In this document: in pieces, positions 26,194 through 34,923 of the stretch
How the letters are laid out: the number at the start of each line of letters is the position of its first letter
Numbering within the stretch: position 1 is the first letter of the stretch
Assembly (NCBI GenBank): GCA_027858735.1
Contig: JAQICC010000046.1
Location: forward strand, 1-40,138
Length of the DNA stretch: 40,138 nucleotides
Reading direction: 5' to 3'
Source: Salinivirgaceae bacterium
Lineage (GTDB): Bacteria > Bacteroidota > Bacteroidia > Bacteroidales > SZUA-534
Translations under genes and position numbers: made by a program
The notes under the pieces: generated by a model
The model's database searches: none
Told to the model about the DNA's origin: nothing
Seen by the model: only the letters and a program-made list of their open reading frames with translations

Positions 26194-26979
26194 TTACGAA
26201 TTACTTGATATTAATTCTTCAATTAGTAAAGTTAGTTCAACAAATTCCTGAACACTCAGTTGCTCAGGACGTTTACGAAAAATCTCATTTTCGGGCTTCA
26301 AATTTAATAAAATACTTTTTAAACTGTTAGATAATGTTTTCCGTCTTTGGTTAAAACTAGTCTTAACTACCCTTCTAAACAGTTTTTCATCGCAAGCCAA
26401 TTTGTGTGTTTGGTTTCGAACTAACCTTATAACACCAGATTTTACTTTTGGAGGTGGATTAAAAACATGTTCATGTACAGTGAATAAGTATTCGATAGAA
26501 TAGTAAGCTTGTAACAATACACTAATAATCCCATATGTTTTTGAACCCGGACCAGCGGCAACGCGCTGAGCTACTTCTTTTTGAAACATTCCTACTAACT
26601 GAGGGATTTGATCACGGTAATCGATTACTTTAAAAAGAATTTGCGAAGAAATATTGTATGGGAAATTTCCAATTACTCCAAAATTGCCTTGAAAGTATTT
26701 GCTTAGATCAAGTTTTAGAAAGTCACCTTCAATTATTTTACCTGAAAGTTGAGGAAATTTTTCTTTTAAATAAGAAACCGAATCCCTGTCAATTTCAACC
26801 GCATGAACATCTGCCTCAGGTATTGACAAAAGAAATTTGGTAAGGATGCCCATTCCAGGTCCAATTTCCAACATGGTTTTAGGGGCAGTTTCAGTAAAAC
26901 TGTGTGCAATTTTGCTGGCAATGTTATCATCATTTAAAAAATGTTGCCCTAAATGTTTCTTTGCTCTAACCTTACTCAT
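26194..26979 (-). CDS. rsmA: 16S rRNA dimethyladenosine transferase RsmA/KsgA
   Basis: Dimethylates two adjacent adenosines in the 3' terminal hairpin of 16S rRNA (A1518/A1519 in E. coli) with SAM; a late 30S assembly check. 261 residues, normal size. It begins with the family start KKHLGQHFLNDDNIASKI, the SAM loop EIGPGMGILTKFL (about 40-50) and the catalytic NFPYNISSQILFKV (NLPY motif, variant NFPY). The C-terminal part contains TSFNQRRKTLSNSL. First gene in a likely operon with mgtE (12-base gap). It is divergent from the membrane gene at 27083. Confidence 0.95.
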   Translation of the reverse strand: MSKVRAKKHLGQHFLNDDNIASKIAHSFTETAPKTMLEIGPGMGILTKFLLSIPEADVHAVEIDRDSVSYLKEKFPQLSGKIIEGDFLKLDLSKYFQGNFGVIGNFPYNISSQILFKVIDYRDQIPQLVGMFQKEVAQRVAAGPGSKTYGIISVLLQAYYSIEYLFTVHEHVFNPPPKVKSGVIRLVRNQTHKLACDEKLFRRVVKTSFNQRRKTLSNSLKSILLNLKPENEIFRKRPEQLSVQEFVELTLLIEELISSNS

Positions 26980-27002
26980 GCTGTTGAAAAATTTGACGCA
27001 AT

Positions 27003-27020
27003 TTACATTTATTAATGTAA
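27003..27020. promoter_or_regulatory. Palindrome in the ksgA/flippase divergent region
   Basis: TTACATT-TATT-AATGTAA is a perfect 7-bp inverted repeat with a 4-base centre. It lies between divergent genes starting at 26979 and 27083 and could be an operator; not otherwise supported. Confidence 0.3.
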
Positions 27021-27082
27021 TTAACCGATTATTTATAGTAAATATAGGTTTTTACAGACAACAAACTTATATTCGAATTGCA

Positions 27083-28036
27083 ATGAAAATAGCTAAAATT
27101 ATATTTCAGATTTTTAAAGTAGTTGTTGTAATACTTAGTATTGGCTATATTTTTTTAAAGCTGTATAATGAAAGCCAAAATGGAGTTTTATTTAAGCCGT
27201 ACCATGGTTTATGTTTAAACAGTTTTTTTTATCTTATGGCTGTAGTTTTATTAGTTCCTGTTAATTGGATTATTGAATCAATTAAGTTTATACAATTATT
27301 AAAGCCTATACAAATAATAAAGTTAGAAAAATCGTTCAGGGCTGTTTTAGCCGGAATTGCAGTATCTATATTTACTCCAAAACGGGTTGGCGATTTTGGA
27401 GGTCGCGTATTTGCGTTGCAAACAAAAAATAGAATACATGGAGTGTTTGCAACTTTGCTAGGAAGTTATGCGCAACTTTTAGCAACTATTTTAATTGGAA
27501 CTATATTTTTCCCTCTTTATTGGAATGTAAATCCATCATTAAATTCAATAATACCAGATAAAGGCGTAATTTTTTTATTGATAATTGGTTTAATAATACT
27601 CAGTTTAATTGTCTATTTTAACATACATAGAGTGGTTATTTACGCAACAAATTTAAAATTCTTGCAAAAACACAAAGTGTTTATTCAATTTTTGCAAAAT
27701 TATTCTAAAACTGATTTGGCAAAGGTTTTAGTGTTGGCCTTTTTACGATATGCGGTTTTTTCCTTTCAAATGTTTCTGTTGCTACGAATGTTCGGAGTTG
27801 ATATAAATTACGGCACTGCTATGGTCGGAATTAGTCAAGTTTATTTATATATGACAATTATTCCAACAGTGGCACTAGGTGAATTAGGAGTACGCGGATC
27901 TCTTGGAGTCTGGGTGCTTGGAGTTTATTCCGTAGCATCATCCGGAATTATTGCAGCATCGGTTTTGTTATGGATATTGAATTTAGCTATACCCGCCATA
28001 CTAGGAGTCTATTTTTTATGGAGGTTTAAATTTTAA
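27083..28036 (+). CDS. LPG-synthase-like integral membrane protein (UPF0104)
   Basis: From ATG 27083 (MKIAKIIFQIFK), about 317 residues; the open frame extends upstream into the ksgA gene, but that part is antisense and not used. Eight or so membrane helices with the family signatures FTPKRVGDFGGRVFALQ (~95-111) and VALGELGVRGSLGVW (~265-279). Members of this superfamily (MprF/AglD-related) flip or make lipids or handle prenyl-linked sugars. The MprF catalytic domain is absent, so a transport-like role is more likely. Followed 10 bases later by a DUF456 gene, likely cotranscribed. Confidence 0.82.
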   Translation: MKIAKIIFQIFKVVVVILSIGYIFLKLYNESQNGVLFKPYHGLCLNSFFYLMAVVLLVPVNWIIESIKFIQLLKPIQIIKLEKSFRAVLAGIAVSIFTPKRVGDFGGRVFALQTKNRIHGVFATLLGSYAQLLATILIGTIFFPLYWNVNPSLNSIIPDKGVIFLLIIGLIILSLIVYFNIHRVVIYATNLKFLQKHKVFIQFLQNYSKTDLAKVLVLAFLRYAVFSFQMFLLLRMFGVDINYGTAMVGISQVYLYMTIIPTVALGELGVRGSLGVWVLGVYSVASSGIIAASVLLWILNLAIPAILGVYFLWRFKF

Positions 28037-28046
28037 AATTAATATT

Positions 28047-28529
28047 ATGACTGATATTCTCTTACTAATCTTAGGTATTTGTTTTATTATGGTGGGTTTT
28101 ATTGGTTGTATGGTTCCTGTATTACCGGGCCCTCCAATTAGTTTTTTGGGAATGCTATGTCTTGAATATTCAAAATGGGGGCCTTTCCATTCTGATCTTT
28201 TATGGACTTTTGGTTTTTTGGCGATAGCTGTCACAGTATTAGATTACATTGTTCCTATTTGGGGGACAAAAAAACTAGGAGGTAGCCGTATAGGGCTTTG
28301 GGGAGCTGCATTTGGGTTATTAATAGGTCTGTTTTTTGGGCCATTTGGTGTATTGGTTGGACCATTTTTAGGTGCTTTTATTGGAGAACTATCTCAGAAA
28401 GCGGATAGCAAAAAGGCGTTAAAAGCTGCATTTGGGGCTTTCTTAGGTTTACTTATGGGTGTTGGTTTAAAGCTAACAGTTTCGGGAATTATAGCTTTGT
28501 TTTTTTTCAAGCAATTGTTTTTTGAATAG
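28047..28529 (+). CDS. DUF456 membrane protein
   Basis: A 160-residue protein of four to five membrane helices with family motifs GCMVPVLPGPPISFLGML, DYIVPIWGTKKLGGSRIGLWGAAFGLLIGLFFGPFGVLVGPFLGAFIGEL (parts cited separately: GTKKLGGSR and GPFLGAFIGEL) and a Gly-rich last pair. Glycine-zipper-like packing is apparent. The family is widespread but its function is unknown. Ten bases downstream of the UPF0104-like gene. Confidence 0.85.
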   Translation: MTDILLLILGICFIMVGFIGCMVPVLPGPPISFLGMLCLEYSKWGPFHSDLLWTFGFLAIAVTVLDYIVPIWGTKKLGGSRIGLWGAAFGLLIGLFFGPFGVLVGPFLGAFIGELSQKADSKKALKAAFGAFLGLLMGVGLKLTVSGIIALFFFKQLFFE

Positions 28530-28599
28530 AGTCGATTTAAAAAGCAATCAAATATACAGGCAAAATATATTGACTATTTGAGGAGTAATAGAATTCAAT

Positions 28600-29250
28600 T
28601 TATAGTTTCTTAAGCATTGCAGATAGCACTCCGTATTTTTTATTTAATGACACCTGTTGGTTTGCCCTTAAATTGCTATAAATTCGAGTTTTTACTTTTC
28701 TTTCAAGATGCTTTTCGTTTACAATTTCAAATTCAGAAAAAAAGTCAGATATTATTGACCAATTGGTTTTTTGGGGTTCTGTAATGGTTGGTATTGAATG
28801 GATATCTACGATTAGTAAAAAAATTCCACCGGGTTTTAGTACCCTTTTTATTTCACAACATGTTTTGGGTATATCTTTTACATGATCGAGTGAATTAAAA
28901 GAACAAAGCACATCGAAATGATTATCAGCAAAGGGTATATTTTCAGAATAACCTTTTATGTATGTCAGTTTGTGTTTGTAAGCACCTAGATTTAAGTATT
29001 TGTCAGCTAAAGGGTCAAGGCCAATTCGCTCTTTGGTGCGTTCAGCCCATTCAAGTGAGCCTCTGGGGCCACATCCAATGTCTAATATGGCTTTATTATC
29101 ATAGTATTCTTTACTTAATTGAAAATAAGTAGTATAAAAATATTCGTAATGATCATTCTTCAATCCTCTTTCAAATAATTTTACGGCTTTCCAATAGAAA
29201 AACTCCGATAGCTCTTTTATAAATACGCGCTTTGATATTTTATTTACCAT
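28600..29250 (-). CDS. Class I SAM-dependent methyltransferase
   Basis: A 216-residue protein. Motif I is ILDIGCGPRGSLEWAERT (about 56-73), motif II acidic residue in RIGLDPLADKY, then ENIPFADNHFDVLCSFNSLDHV and RVLKPGGIFLLIVDIHS (methyltransferase type 11 layout). Substrate cannot be named: small molecules, lipids or sugars are all possible. It is a single gene between convergent (DUF456) and divergent (pyrophosphatase) genes, with a 70-base gap to DUF456 and no strong terminator seen there. Confidence 0.85.
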   Translation of the reverse strand: MVNKISKRVFIKELSEFFYWKAVKLFERGLKNDHYEYFYTTYFQLSKEYYDNKAILDIGCGPRGSLEWAERTKERIGLDPLADKYLNLGAYKHKLTYIKGYSENIPFADNHFDVLCSFNSLDHVKDIPKTCCEIKRVLKPGGIFLLIVDIHSIPTITEPQKTNWSIISDFFSEFEIVNEKHLERKVKTRIYSNLRANQQVSLNKKYGVLSAMLKKL

Positions 29251-29518
29251 TTGTTTTACAAATACATTTTTTAAGCAATTTCAGCTTTTAAAATGGGAAA
29301 ATGTAAATAATAACAATAAAATTATTGTCTGGCTAAAATATTTTTGATTAATTCATGCAATTGGACATATTATAGACAACTTAAAAATATTATGTTTGAG
29401 CAAAAAGAAAATAGATTTGCGAAATTGAGAAGCTTGCATTTTTTACTGAAAATTAAATTTGAACTCGAACAATTAGAGTAAAACATTTTTATTAACCATC
29501 TTTGCAAAAAAATGAATT

Positions 29519-30196
29519 ATGCAAATAAGTGGAAAATTAATGGATCCTATCGGTCGATTGATGGGACTAAGATATAAGTCGCACCCTTGGCATGGAATTG
29601 ATATAGGTGAAGAGGCGCCAAATAAAATAACAGCCTTTATTGAAATGGTACCTACTGATACTGTAAAGTATGAAGTACATAAAACCAGTGGTTACTTAAT
29701 GATAGATAGACCCACAAAATACTCAAATGTAATTCCGGCGCTTTATGGTTTTTTACCTCAAACATATTGTGGAAAAAATGTTGGGGAATATTGTATGGAT
29801 AAATCGGGGTTGAAGAATGTTATTGGAGATGGCGACCCTTTAGATATTTGTATTCTAACAGAAAAAGTTATTACTCACGGCGATATTTTAGTTCATGCTA
29901 TACCTATTGGAGGTTTTAGAATGCTTGATGGAAATGAGGCTGATGATAAAATAATAGCAGTACTTAAAGATGATGCTACCTACAGTCAGTATAGTGATAT
30001 TAGTGAATTGCCGCCCACTATTGTTGATAGGCTTAAACACTATTTTTTAACCTATAAAGATTTACCTGGTGAAGAAGCAAATACAGAAATCCCGGCAGTT
30101 TATGGGCATGAGGAAGCTAGAGAGGTTATAAATGCAGCCATGACAGATTATATGGATTGGTTAGATAATATACAATTTGCGTTATCAAAAGTATAG
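29519..30196 (+). CDS. ppa: Inorganic pyrophosphatase, family I
   Basis: Hydrolyses pyrophosphate to two phosphates, pulling biosynthetic reactions forward; cytoplasmic. 225 residues, longer than the ~175 of E. coli enzyme, as in many Bacteroidota forms with an N-terminal extension. Signatures: FIEMVPTDTVKYEVHKTSG, the metal-binding GDGDPLDICIL (about 102-112, three Asp) and the ADDKIIAV block. A CATCTTTG stretch ~15 bases before the ATG resembles the -7 promoter element. Three bases separate its stop from the downstream serine hydrolase start, implying one transcript. Confidence 0.95.
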   Translation: MQISGKLMDPIGRLMGLRYKSHPWHGIDIGEEAPNKITAFIEMVPTDTVKYEVHKTSGYLMIDRPTKYSNVIPALYGFLPQTYCGKNVGEYCMDKSGLKNVIGDGDPLDICILTEKVITHGDILVHAIPIGGFRMLDGNEADDKIIAVLKDDATYSQYSDISELPPTIVDRLKHYFLTYKDLPGEEANTEIPAVYGHEEAREVINAAMTDYMDWLDNIQFALSKV

Positions 30197-30199
30197 AAA

Positions 30200-31408
30200 G
30201 TGCAATTTATAAAAGAGAATAAATTATTTTTAATTTTGGGGGCTATTGCATATGCAATAGCCTTTTACTGTTACAGTACTAGTTATGTTTCGGGCAATAC
30301 CGATAATGCAATTTTAAAAAATGATTCACTGGTATATTTCTCTTTTACTCAAGAGCAAAAAAATGATTTGGAAGCATATTTTGGACTTAAAAATCGGCAT
30401 CAAGGTTTTAATGGAGTGGTGTTAATAGGGCAGAAAGATTCCGTATTTTACAGCAATCCTTATGGGTATGCTAATTATCAGAAGCGCGATTCGTTAAGCC
30501 TAAATTCTACCTTTCAATTAGCATCAGTATCAAAGCAATTCACGGCTGTTGCTATACTTCAATTATTTGAGAGGGGTAAACTCAACTTAACTGATAGTGT
30601 TTCCAAATATTACCCTCAATTTCCTTTTAAAAATATTACCATTCATCAACTATTATGTCATAGGTCGGGCTTGGCAAATTACCTCTATTTTTTACAACAC
30701 ATTCCCACTACTTATGATACTATTATTGATAATCAGGATGTAGTAAATGAAATAATCTTAAAAGAGCCCAAAAGCTATTATCGTGCAGATCAAAGATACC
30801 ACTATAGTAATACGGGGTATGCATTATTGGCTGCAATTGTAGAGAAAGTTTCAGGCCAGTTGTTCAACGAATATTTACGAACAAATATTTTTGAGCCTTT
30901 AGATATGCAAACTTCATTTTCTTTTGTTGATATGGCAAAAGGAGAAAGAGAAAATTCGACAACCGGATATTTATACAGGTGGCGAATGGCGGAAGATAAT
31001 TACCTTGATGGAGTACTTGGCGACAAAGGAGTGTATTGTTCGGCAATCGATCTTTTTAAGTGGGATCAAGGTTTATATTCAGGAAAGATTATTGATCTGC
31101 AAATATTAGATATGGCATTTCAACCAGTAGGTAAACCGATCCATTATAAATCGAACTATGGCTATGGTTGGAGAATGTATCATTGGCAAACCGATTCAAT
31201 AAAAATACTGTTTCATGCTGGTTGGTGGCATGGCTATAAAACACTTTTAATGCGAATACCTCACGATTCAACGACTATTGTTGTTTTAAAGAATAGGAGT
31301 AAAGGTGCATCAATAAGTTCAAAACGCTTGCTGAATATTTTGTATCCTCCTAACGAAGTACCTGAGGATACAGTAACATTAAATGAGGAGGAATTAGAGC
31401 TTGAATAA
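30200..31408 (+). CDS. Beta-lactamase-family serine hydrolase
   Basis: A 402-residue protein with a membrane anchor or uncleaved signal at the N-terminus (LFLILGAIAYAIAFYCY). The GTG at 30200 is the only start that provides it. Class C-like active site: S109-V-S-K112 (SxxK), Y202-S-N204 (YxN) and HAG in place of KTG near residue 336 (FHAGWWHG). Family members include esterases, D-amino acid peptidases and penicillin-binding enzymes; HxG rather than KxG favours esterase or peptidase activity over beta-lactamase. C-terminal ~30 residues are acidic (VTLNEEELELE). Cotranscribed with ppa by 3-base spacing; link to that function unknown. Confidence 0.88.
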   Translation: MQFIKENKLFLILGAIAYAIAFYCYSTSYVSGNTDNAILKNDSLVYFSFTQEQKNDLEAYFGLKNRHQGFNGVVLIGQKDSVFYSNPYGYANYQKRDSLSLNSTFQLASVSKQFTAVAILQLFERGKLNLTDSVSKYYPQFPFKNITIHQLLCHRSGLANYLYFLQHIPTTYDTIIDNQDVVNEIILKEPKSYYRADQRYHYSNTGYALLAAIVEKVSGQLFNEYLRTNIFEPLDMQTSFSFVDMAKGERENSTTGYLYRWRMAEDNYLDGVLGDKGVYCSAIDLFKWDQGLYSGKIIDLQILDMAFQPVGKPIHYKSNYGYGWRMYHWQTDSIKILFHAGWWHGYKTLLMRIPHDSTTIVVLKNRSKGASISSKRLLNILYPPNEVPEDTVTLNEEELELE

Positions 31409-31726
31409 TTCCATGGTATTAAATCACAAGCATTTCTTCCGTTTCTTTACTAAAAGGTTATTACCTACCCAAGGTGTATATGTTGTCTGATCTTTAGTAT
31501 AATAAGGCATCCCTAATTTAGTAATGCGCTTATTCATAGCTCCCTTTTCTAAGATAACCTTACCGAACAAAAGACAGCGCATGAAAAACTGTACATTTCG
31601 GCCTCAGTGCCAATGCAAATTGGGGAATTAAGAAATTTATTGGTTACCAATTTTAAAGATACCTCTTAAATAAGCGAAGTTTAATATTTGTATTTTAAGG
31701 GGGGGGGTGAAATATTTGGGGCAAAA
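31409..31726. other. Convergent intergenic region with G9 run and gene-like remnants
   Basis: The gap between convergent genes contains a run of nine G (31699-31707), striking in AT-rich DNA. A minus-strand 37-codon frame (31424-31537) and a plus-strand frame ending in a stop near 31670 (with ELRNLLVTNFKDTS before the stop) look protein-like. No complete gene can be supported. A former gene that has decayed would fit. Confidence 0.5.
31424..31537 (-). CDS. Possible 37-residue small ORF
   Basis: A 37-codon frame starts with ATG and MNKRITKLGMPYYTKD and ends in a lysine-rich stretch (KKRKKCL). A GGGAG lies two bases upstream of the ATG, too close for a normal ribosome-binding site. The frame stays open upstream for about 20 codons, so the ATG may not be a true start. 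No family recognised; it may be a gene fragment. Confidence 0.25.
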   Translation of the reverse strand: MNKRITKLGMPYYTKDQTTYTPWVGNNLLVKKRKKCL

Positions 31727-31753
31727 AAAAGCCTGGCGCGAAACCAGGCTTTT
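31727..31753 (-). terminator. Terminator after the OmpA/TPR lipoprotein gene
   Basis: AAAGCCTGG and CCAGGCTTT pair perfectly around CGCGAAA, with a long A run on the plus-strand left side that becomes a T tract for minus-strand transcription. It lies 20 bases after the stop at 31774. Confidence 0.85.
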
Positions 31754-31773
31754 ATATAATGTAATTGAAAATA

Positions 31774-33525
31774 TTATTCTACAATTCCTTTGTAAGTTGC
31801 ATCTGCAGCATATTGTGCAAATTCAATATCTTTCTTAGCAAATGCCTTAAGTGAAGCGTCTTTCTCAATAGCAGTTCTCAGGTTATTGAACAACAAGTCA
31901 GTATCTTGTTTTCTTGCTCCTAAAATTGCTTTCAAGTAATCAATTTTAGCGTTATTTTCTTCCACTTTTGAAAGGATACCCAAAGCTGCATCAAAAGTAT
32001 CAGCATTTTTAGTATACGAGTAGTTTAACATTTTTGCTAAAGCAAAGTTAAAAGTGTTGTATTTACTGCTAACAAAATAGTTTAAAGCTTTTTCGTAATC
32101 TCCTTTTTTAATTTCAAGTATTCCTTGGTTATAGCTAACTTGGTTTCCAGCACCTGCAGCAGCATCGTAATACTCTTTTGCGGCGGTTAAATCACCTTCT
32201 TTGTGTGCACAAACGCCCAAGTTGTTTAATACAATTGTATTGCTGGCATCTAAATTTTTAGCTGCTTCTAAAGCTGCTTTAGCTTCAGCAACTTTTCCTA
32301 GTTGCAAGTTAATATATCCAACGTTGTTGTGACCTCTCCAGTCGTCAGCATAGTTGCTGGCTACCTTTGAATAAACAGATAATTTTGTGTTTAAATCACT
32401 AAATAAAGTAGCAGCATACATTAATTCTTCTACTTTTAAAGTATCTGGATTTGAAACAGCTAAGTCTTTTAATTCTTCATCAGAATAACCAATAATAGCA
32501 ATGTTTACAGTTAATTTTGAACGACGTAATTGAGGAAGAATTTCCTCAGCAATAATTTCGTATGCTGCACTAATATTCTTAATCTCTTTTTCGCGTACAA
32601 CAGGATCAGAATACATTGAAAGAACACGTAAAATAAGTTCTTTGTCTTCAATTGTTGATTCTTGCATTAATTTCTTAAATCCATCCCAGTCTTCTGGAGT
32701 AGCGTTTGAAAGCATAAAGCCTTCTTCCTCTAAACCTCCAACTTTAGATCTTTTAAGCTCGCGAGCCAAAAATTGTTCCGTGTTTTTTAAGCGGTTTCCT
32801 GAAAGCTTAGTGTTAAGTTTTTCTGGTCCGTCAGGAGAAGCATAAGCTGATATTTCAACGCCTTTGAATTCAACATTTTCTTGACCTACAGCTCCCTTAA
32901 CAAATTCTTTCAGAGCTTCCATTTCTTCTTTCCTTAACTCTTTACCGTGAATTGTAGCTTGGTTAATAACGAAATGAATTGCAGCTTCTTTAGAATCGGT
33001 AGTTACACGAATAAATTTATTGTCGGCTGCAATTGCTTTAGCGTCAGCTTCTAATAAAATGGCCGATGACATAGTACCATCAGCAACTTTAACTTCAGGT
33101 AATTCTGCCGAATTTTCACCCATTGTAGCTTTAACGCGAGTAACCAATTCACCTTTGCGCATGCCTTCTACAAATGCAACTTTTGATGTTACTGTGAATG
33201 AACCTCCACTAGTGTAAGAAACTACTTGATTGTTATCTTGCACATCTTCGCCTTGAAGTATTAAGCTTTTAAAAGCCACTTCTCCACCTTCGTATTTAAA
33301 TACTGGTGTAACCTCTAAAATAGCTTTCTTTATAAAGTACTTAATTGGGAAAGTCACTTTTAGAGTAGCTGCAACACTATCTCCATGCATTTCAAGTACT
33401 TTTGGTGTAACATCGTACTTTACTTCAGACGCCATTTTTACCATTTTCTGCACCCCACCGCAACTTGATAAAATAAGAGCTGCGAATAAAAATGATGCAA
33501 GAATGCTAACATTTAATTTTTTCAT
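31774..33525 (-). CDS. OmpA-like and TPR lipoprotein
   Basis: A 583-residue lipoprotein (signal with lipobox LILSSC, Cys22). Residues ~30-180 are beta-rich. Residues ~190-290 (FVINQATIHGKELRKEEMEAL, then SAYASPDGPEKLNTKLSGNR) follow the OmpA peptidoglycan-binding layout of Asx-Gly-x-x-x-x-Asn...LSxxR. Residues ~395-520 hold TPR helices (GHNNVGYINLQLGKVAEAKAALEAA, then IVLNNLGVCAHKEGDLTAAKEYY). It probably lies at the outer membrane, bound to peptidoglycan, as a scaffold. A promoter box is visible at 33578 and a strong terminator follows. Abundant expression would fit, but is not shown by sequence alone. Confidence 0.85.
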   Translation of the reverse strand: MKKLNVSILASFLFAALILSSCGGVQKMVKMASEVKYDVTPKVLEMHGDSVAATLKVTFPIKYFIKKAILEVTPVFKYEGGEVAFKSLILQGEDVQDNNQVVSYTSGGSFTVTSKVAFVEGMRKGELVTRVKATMGENSAELPEVKVADGTMSSAILLEADAKAIAADNKFIRVTTDSKEAAIHFVINQATIHGKELRKEEMEALKEFVKGAVGQENVEFKGVEISAYASPDGPEKLNTKLSGNRLKNTEQFLARELKRSKVGGLEEEGFMLSNATPEDWDGFKKLMQESTIEDKELILRVLSMYSDPVVREKEIKNISAAYEIIAEEILPQLRRSKLTVNIAIIGYSDEELKDLAVSNPDTLKVEELMYAATLFSDLNTKLSVYSKVASNYADDWRGHNNVGYINLQLGKVAEAKAALEAAKNLDASNTIVLNNLGVCAHKEGDLTAAKEYYDAAAGAGNQVSYNQGILEIKKGDYEKALNYFVSSKYNTFNFALAKMLNYSYTKNADTFDAALGILSKVEENNAKIDYLKAILGARKQDTDLLFNNLRTAIEKDASLKAFAKKDIEFAQYAADATYKGIVE

Positions 33526-33577
33526 AATTGCCTAATTAGTTGATTTATTGTTAAAACATTAAATTTTCTACATTTTA

Positions 33578-33585
33578 CAAATCTA
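33578..33585 (-). promoter_or_regulatory. Promoter -7 box for the OmpA/TPR lipoprotein
   Basis: On the minus strand this reads TAGATTTG (TAnnTTTG), 53 bases before the ATG at 33525. No clear -33 element is visible; the 5' untranslated region would be ~45 bases and AT-rich. Confidence 0.5.
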
Positions 33586-33649
33586 AAATGTTTTTGTTAA
33601 TATAAAAAAAAAAGCACTGTATTTGTGAATTGTAGACAGAATAAACCTT

Positions 33650-34249
33650 TTATTTTATTGCAAATTTAGTTAAATATAAGCTTTTTTCTACCATTTTTTG
33701 CAAATCAGTCATTATTTGAGCAAATTCATCATTAAAAGCATCATAATGCTCATTCATTATTTTTATGGCAAAGCTTACTTTTTGTGGAAGAGATGTGCGT
33801 TTGGCCATTCCATACAAAACCTTTTCTATACCATCAATAGATTTGTACATAACCAACCAGTTACCATTTATTATATATGGAGTAATTGCTTGTAAACGGG
33901 GAGGAATTATGTTTAAGTTCTTATCTATAAATGTATATGCTTGCTGGGCATATTCTTCAAGTGCTATGTTTGAATATTTTTGCCAATTTGTTGCTAAATA
34001 ATGATCGTAAACAATATCTACCACTATCCCTGAATGCAAGCCGTATTCTTTTCTGAATCTATCACGGCTAGCTTTATGAAGCGGATGTGCATCAACAAAA
34101 GTATCAATTTCTCGATGTAACAGTATACCTTTTTGTATTTCGGCGGAATAGTTTAGGTACTGATTGCCTTTCACAAAATCGCCCATGAAGTTGCCAAGCA
34201 TTACATTGTTTATTTTACCTGATAAATATAAATGGGCGAGTATGTTCAT
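33650..34249 (-). CDS. acpH: Acyl carrier protein phosphodiesterase-like protein
   Basis: A 199-residue protein. In the family, this enzyme removes the 4'-phosphopantetheine arm from acyl carrier protein using a metal centre. Visible motifs: MNILAHLYLSG start, GNFMGDFVKG (~20-29), HREIDTFVDAHP (~45-57), and GIVVDIVYDHYLATNW (~74-89). These carry the expected His and Asp ligands. Length is normal (E. coli AcpH 193). It is monocistronic, 124 bases upstream of the OmpA/TPR lipoprotein gene on the same strand. Confidence 0.88.
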   Translation of the reverse strand: MNILAHLYLSGKINNVMLGNFMGDFVKGNQYLNYSAEIQKGILLHREIDTFVDAHPLHKASRDRFRKEYGLHSGIVVDIVYDHYLATNWQKYSNIALEEYAQQAYTFIDKNLNIIPPRLQAITPYIINGNWLVMYKSIDGIEKVLYGMAKRTSLPQKVSFAIKIMNEHYDAFNDEFAQIMTDLQKMVEKSLYLTKFAIK

Positions 34250-34404
34250 ATATATATTAATTTTATAATTAACGAAACTAGCAATTAAAAGGTTTTAACT
34301 TTAAATTTGTTTAGGTTTTTTTAACTTTGAGAAAAGGCGGGTTTAGAATACAGGTTAATTAATGAGTTCATAGTGGAAGATAATTATGCAAAGAAGGGGA
34401 GAAA

Positions 34405-34923
34405 ATGCGAAATAGAAAAATAACAAGCAAACAGTATTTTAAAACAGCAAAAATAATTCATAGAGCCTTGGTAGGCGGAGTTGTATTATTTGCTTTTATA
34501 GCTTCGTATATGTTATCGGGCGAAGAACATATTGCCATCTATAATACAGAAACCAATATATTTTATATTATTGTTGGAGTACTTGGACTTTGGGCTCTAT
34601 TTGGGGGTGAAGTAATTTTCAAGAATCAAATTAAAAAAGCGCGTATTCAACCTGCATTATCGCTTAAAATGATGCAATATCAGTCAGCAAACATTTTGAA
34701 ATACGCACATGTTGAGGGAGTGGCTTTGTTTTCTATTGTGGCTGCTATACTGACATTAACCGTATGGTTTCTTATCATAGCAGGATTTTTAGTTTTCGTT
34801 CTGGTATCTTATCACCCATCCGTTGAAAAAGCAATTAAAGAACTTGACTTGAATATTGAGGAACAAAAGCAAGTGAAAAACCCCGATGTTTATATTTCAG
34901 AACTTTATGATAATGATGAATAG
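34405..34923 (+). CDS. Four-helix membrane protein of unknown function
   Basis: A 172-residue protein with membrane helices at ~22-42, ~52-70, ~100-118 and ~118-138. A charged N-terminal stretch (RNRKITSKQYFKTAK) and a mostly acidic tail follow the inside-positive rule. I recognise no family. Its last 8 bases overlap the start of the SGNH gene, and the whole group runs towards the MBOAT gene, so a role in envelope glycan modification is possible, by association only. Confidence 0.65.
   Translation: MRNRKITSKQYFKTAKIIHRALVGGVVLFAFIASYMLSGEEHIAIYNTETNIFYIIVGVLGLWALFGGEVIFKNQIKKARIQPALSLKMMQYQSANILKYAHVEGVALFSIVAAILTLTVWFLIIAGFLVFVLVSYHPSVEKAIKELDLNIEEQKQVKNPDVYISELYDNDE

Noticed and set aside
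26837-27082. N-terminal extension of the UPF0104-like gene to 26837
   Set aside because: It would overlap ksgA antisense for ~140 bases, has no family match and the ATG at 27083 gives the expected N-terminus.
30200-31408. Antibiotic-resistance beta-lactamase
   Set aside because: SxxK and YxN are shared with many esterases and peptidases; the third motif is HAG, not KTG, and there is no resistance context.
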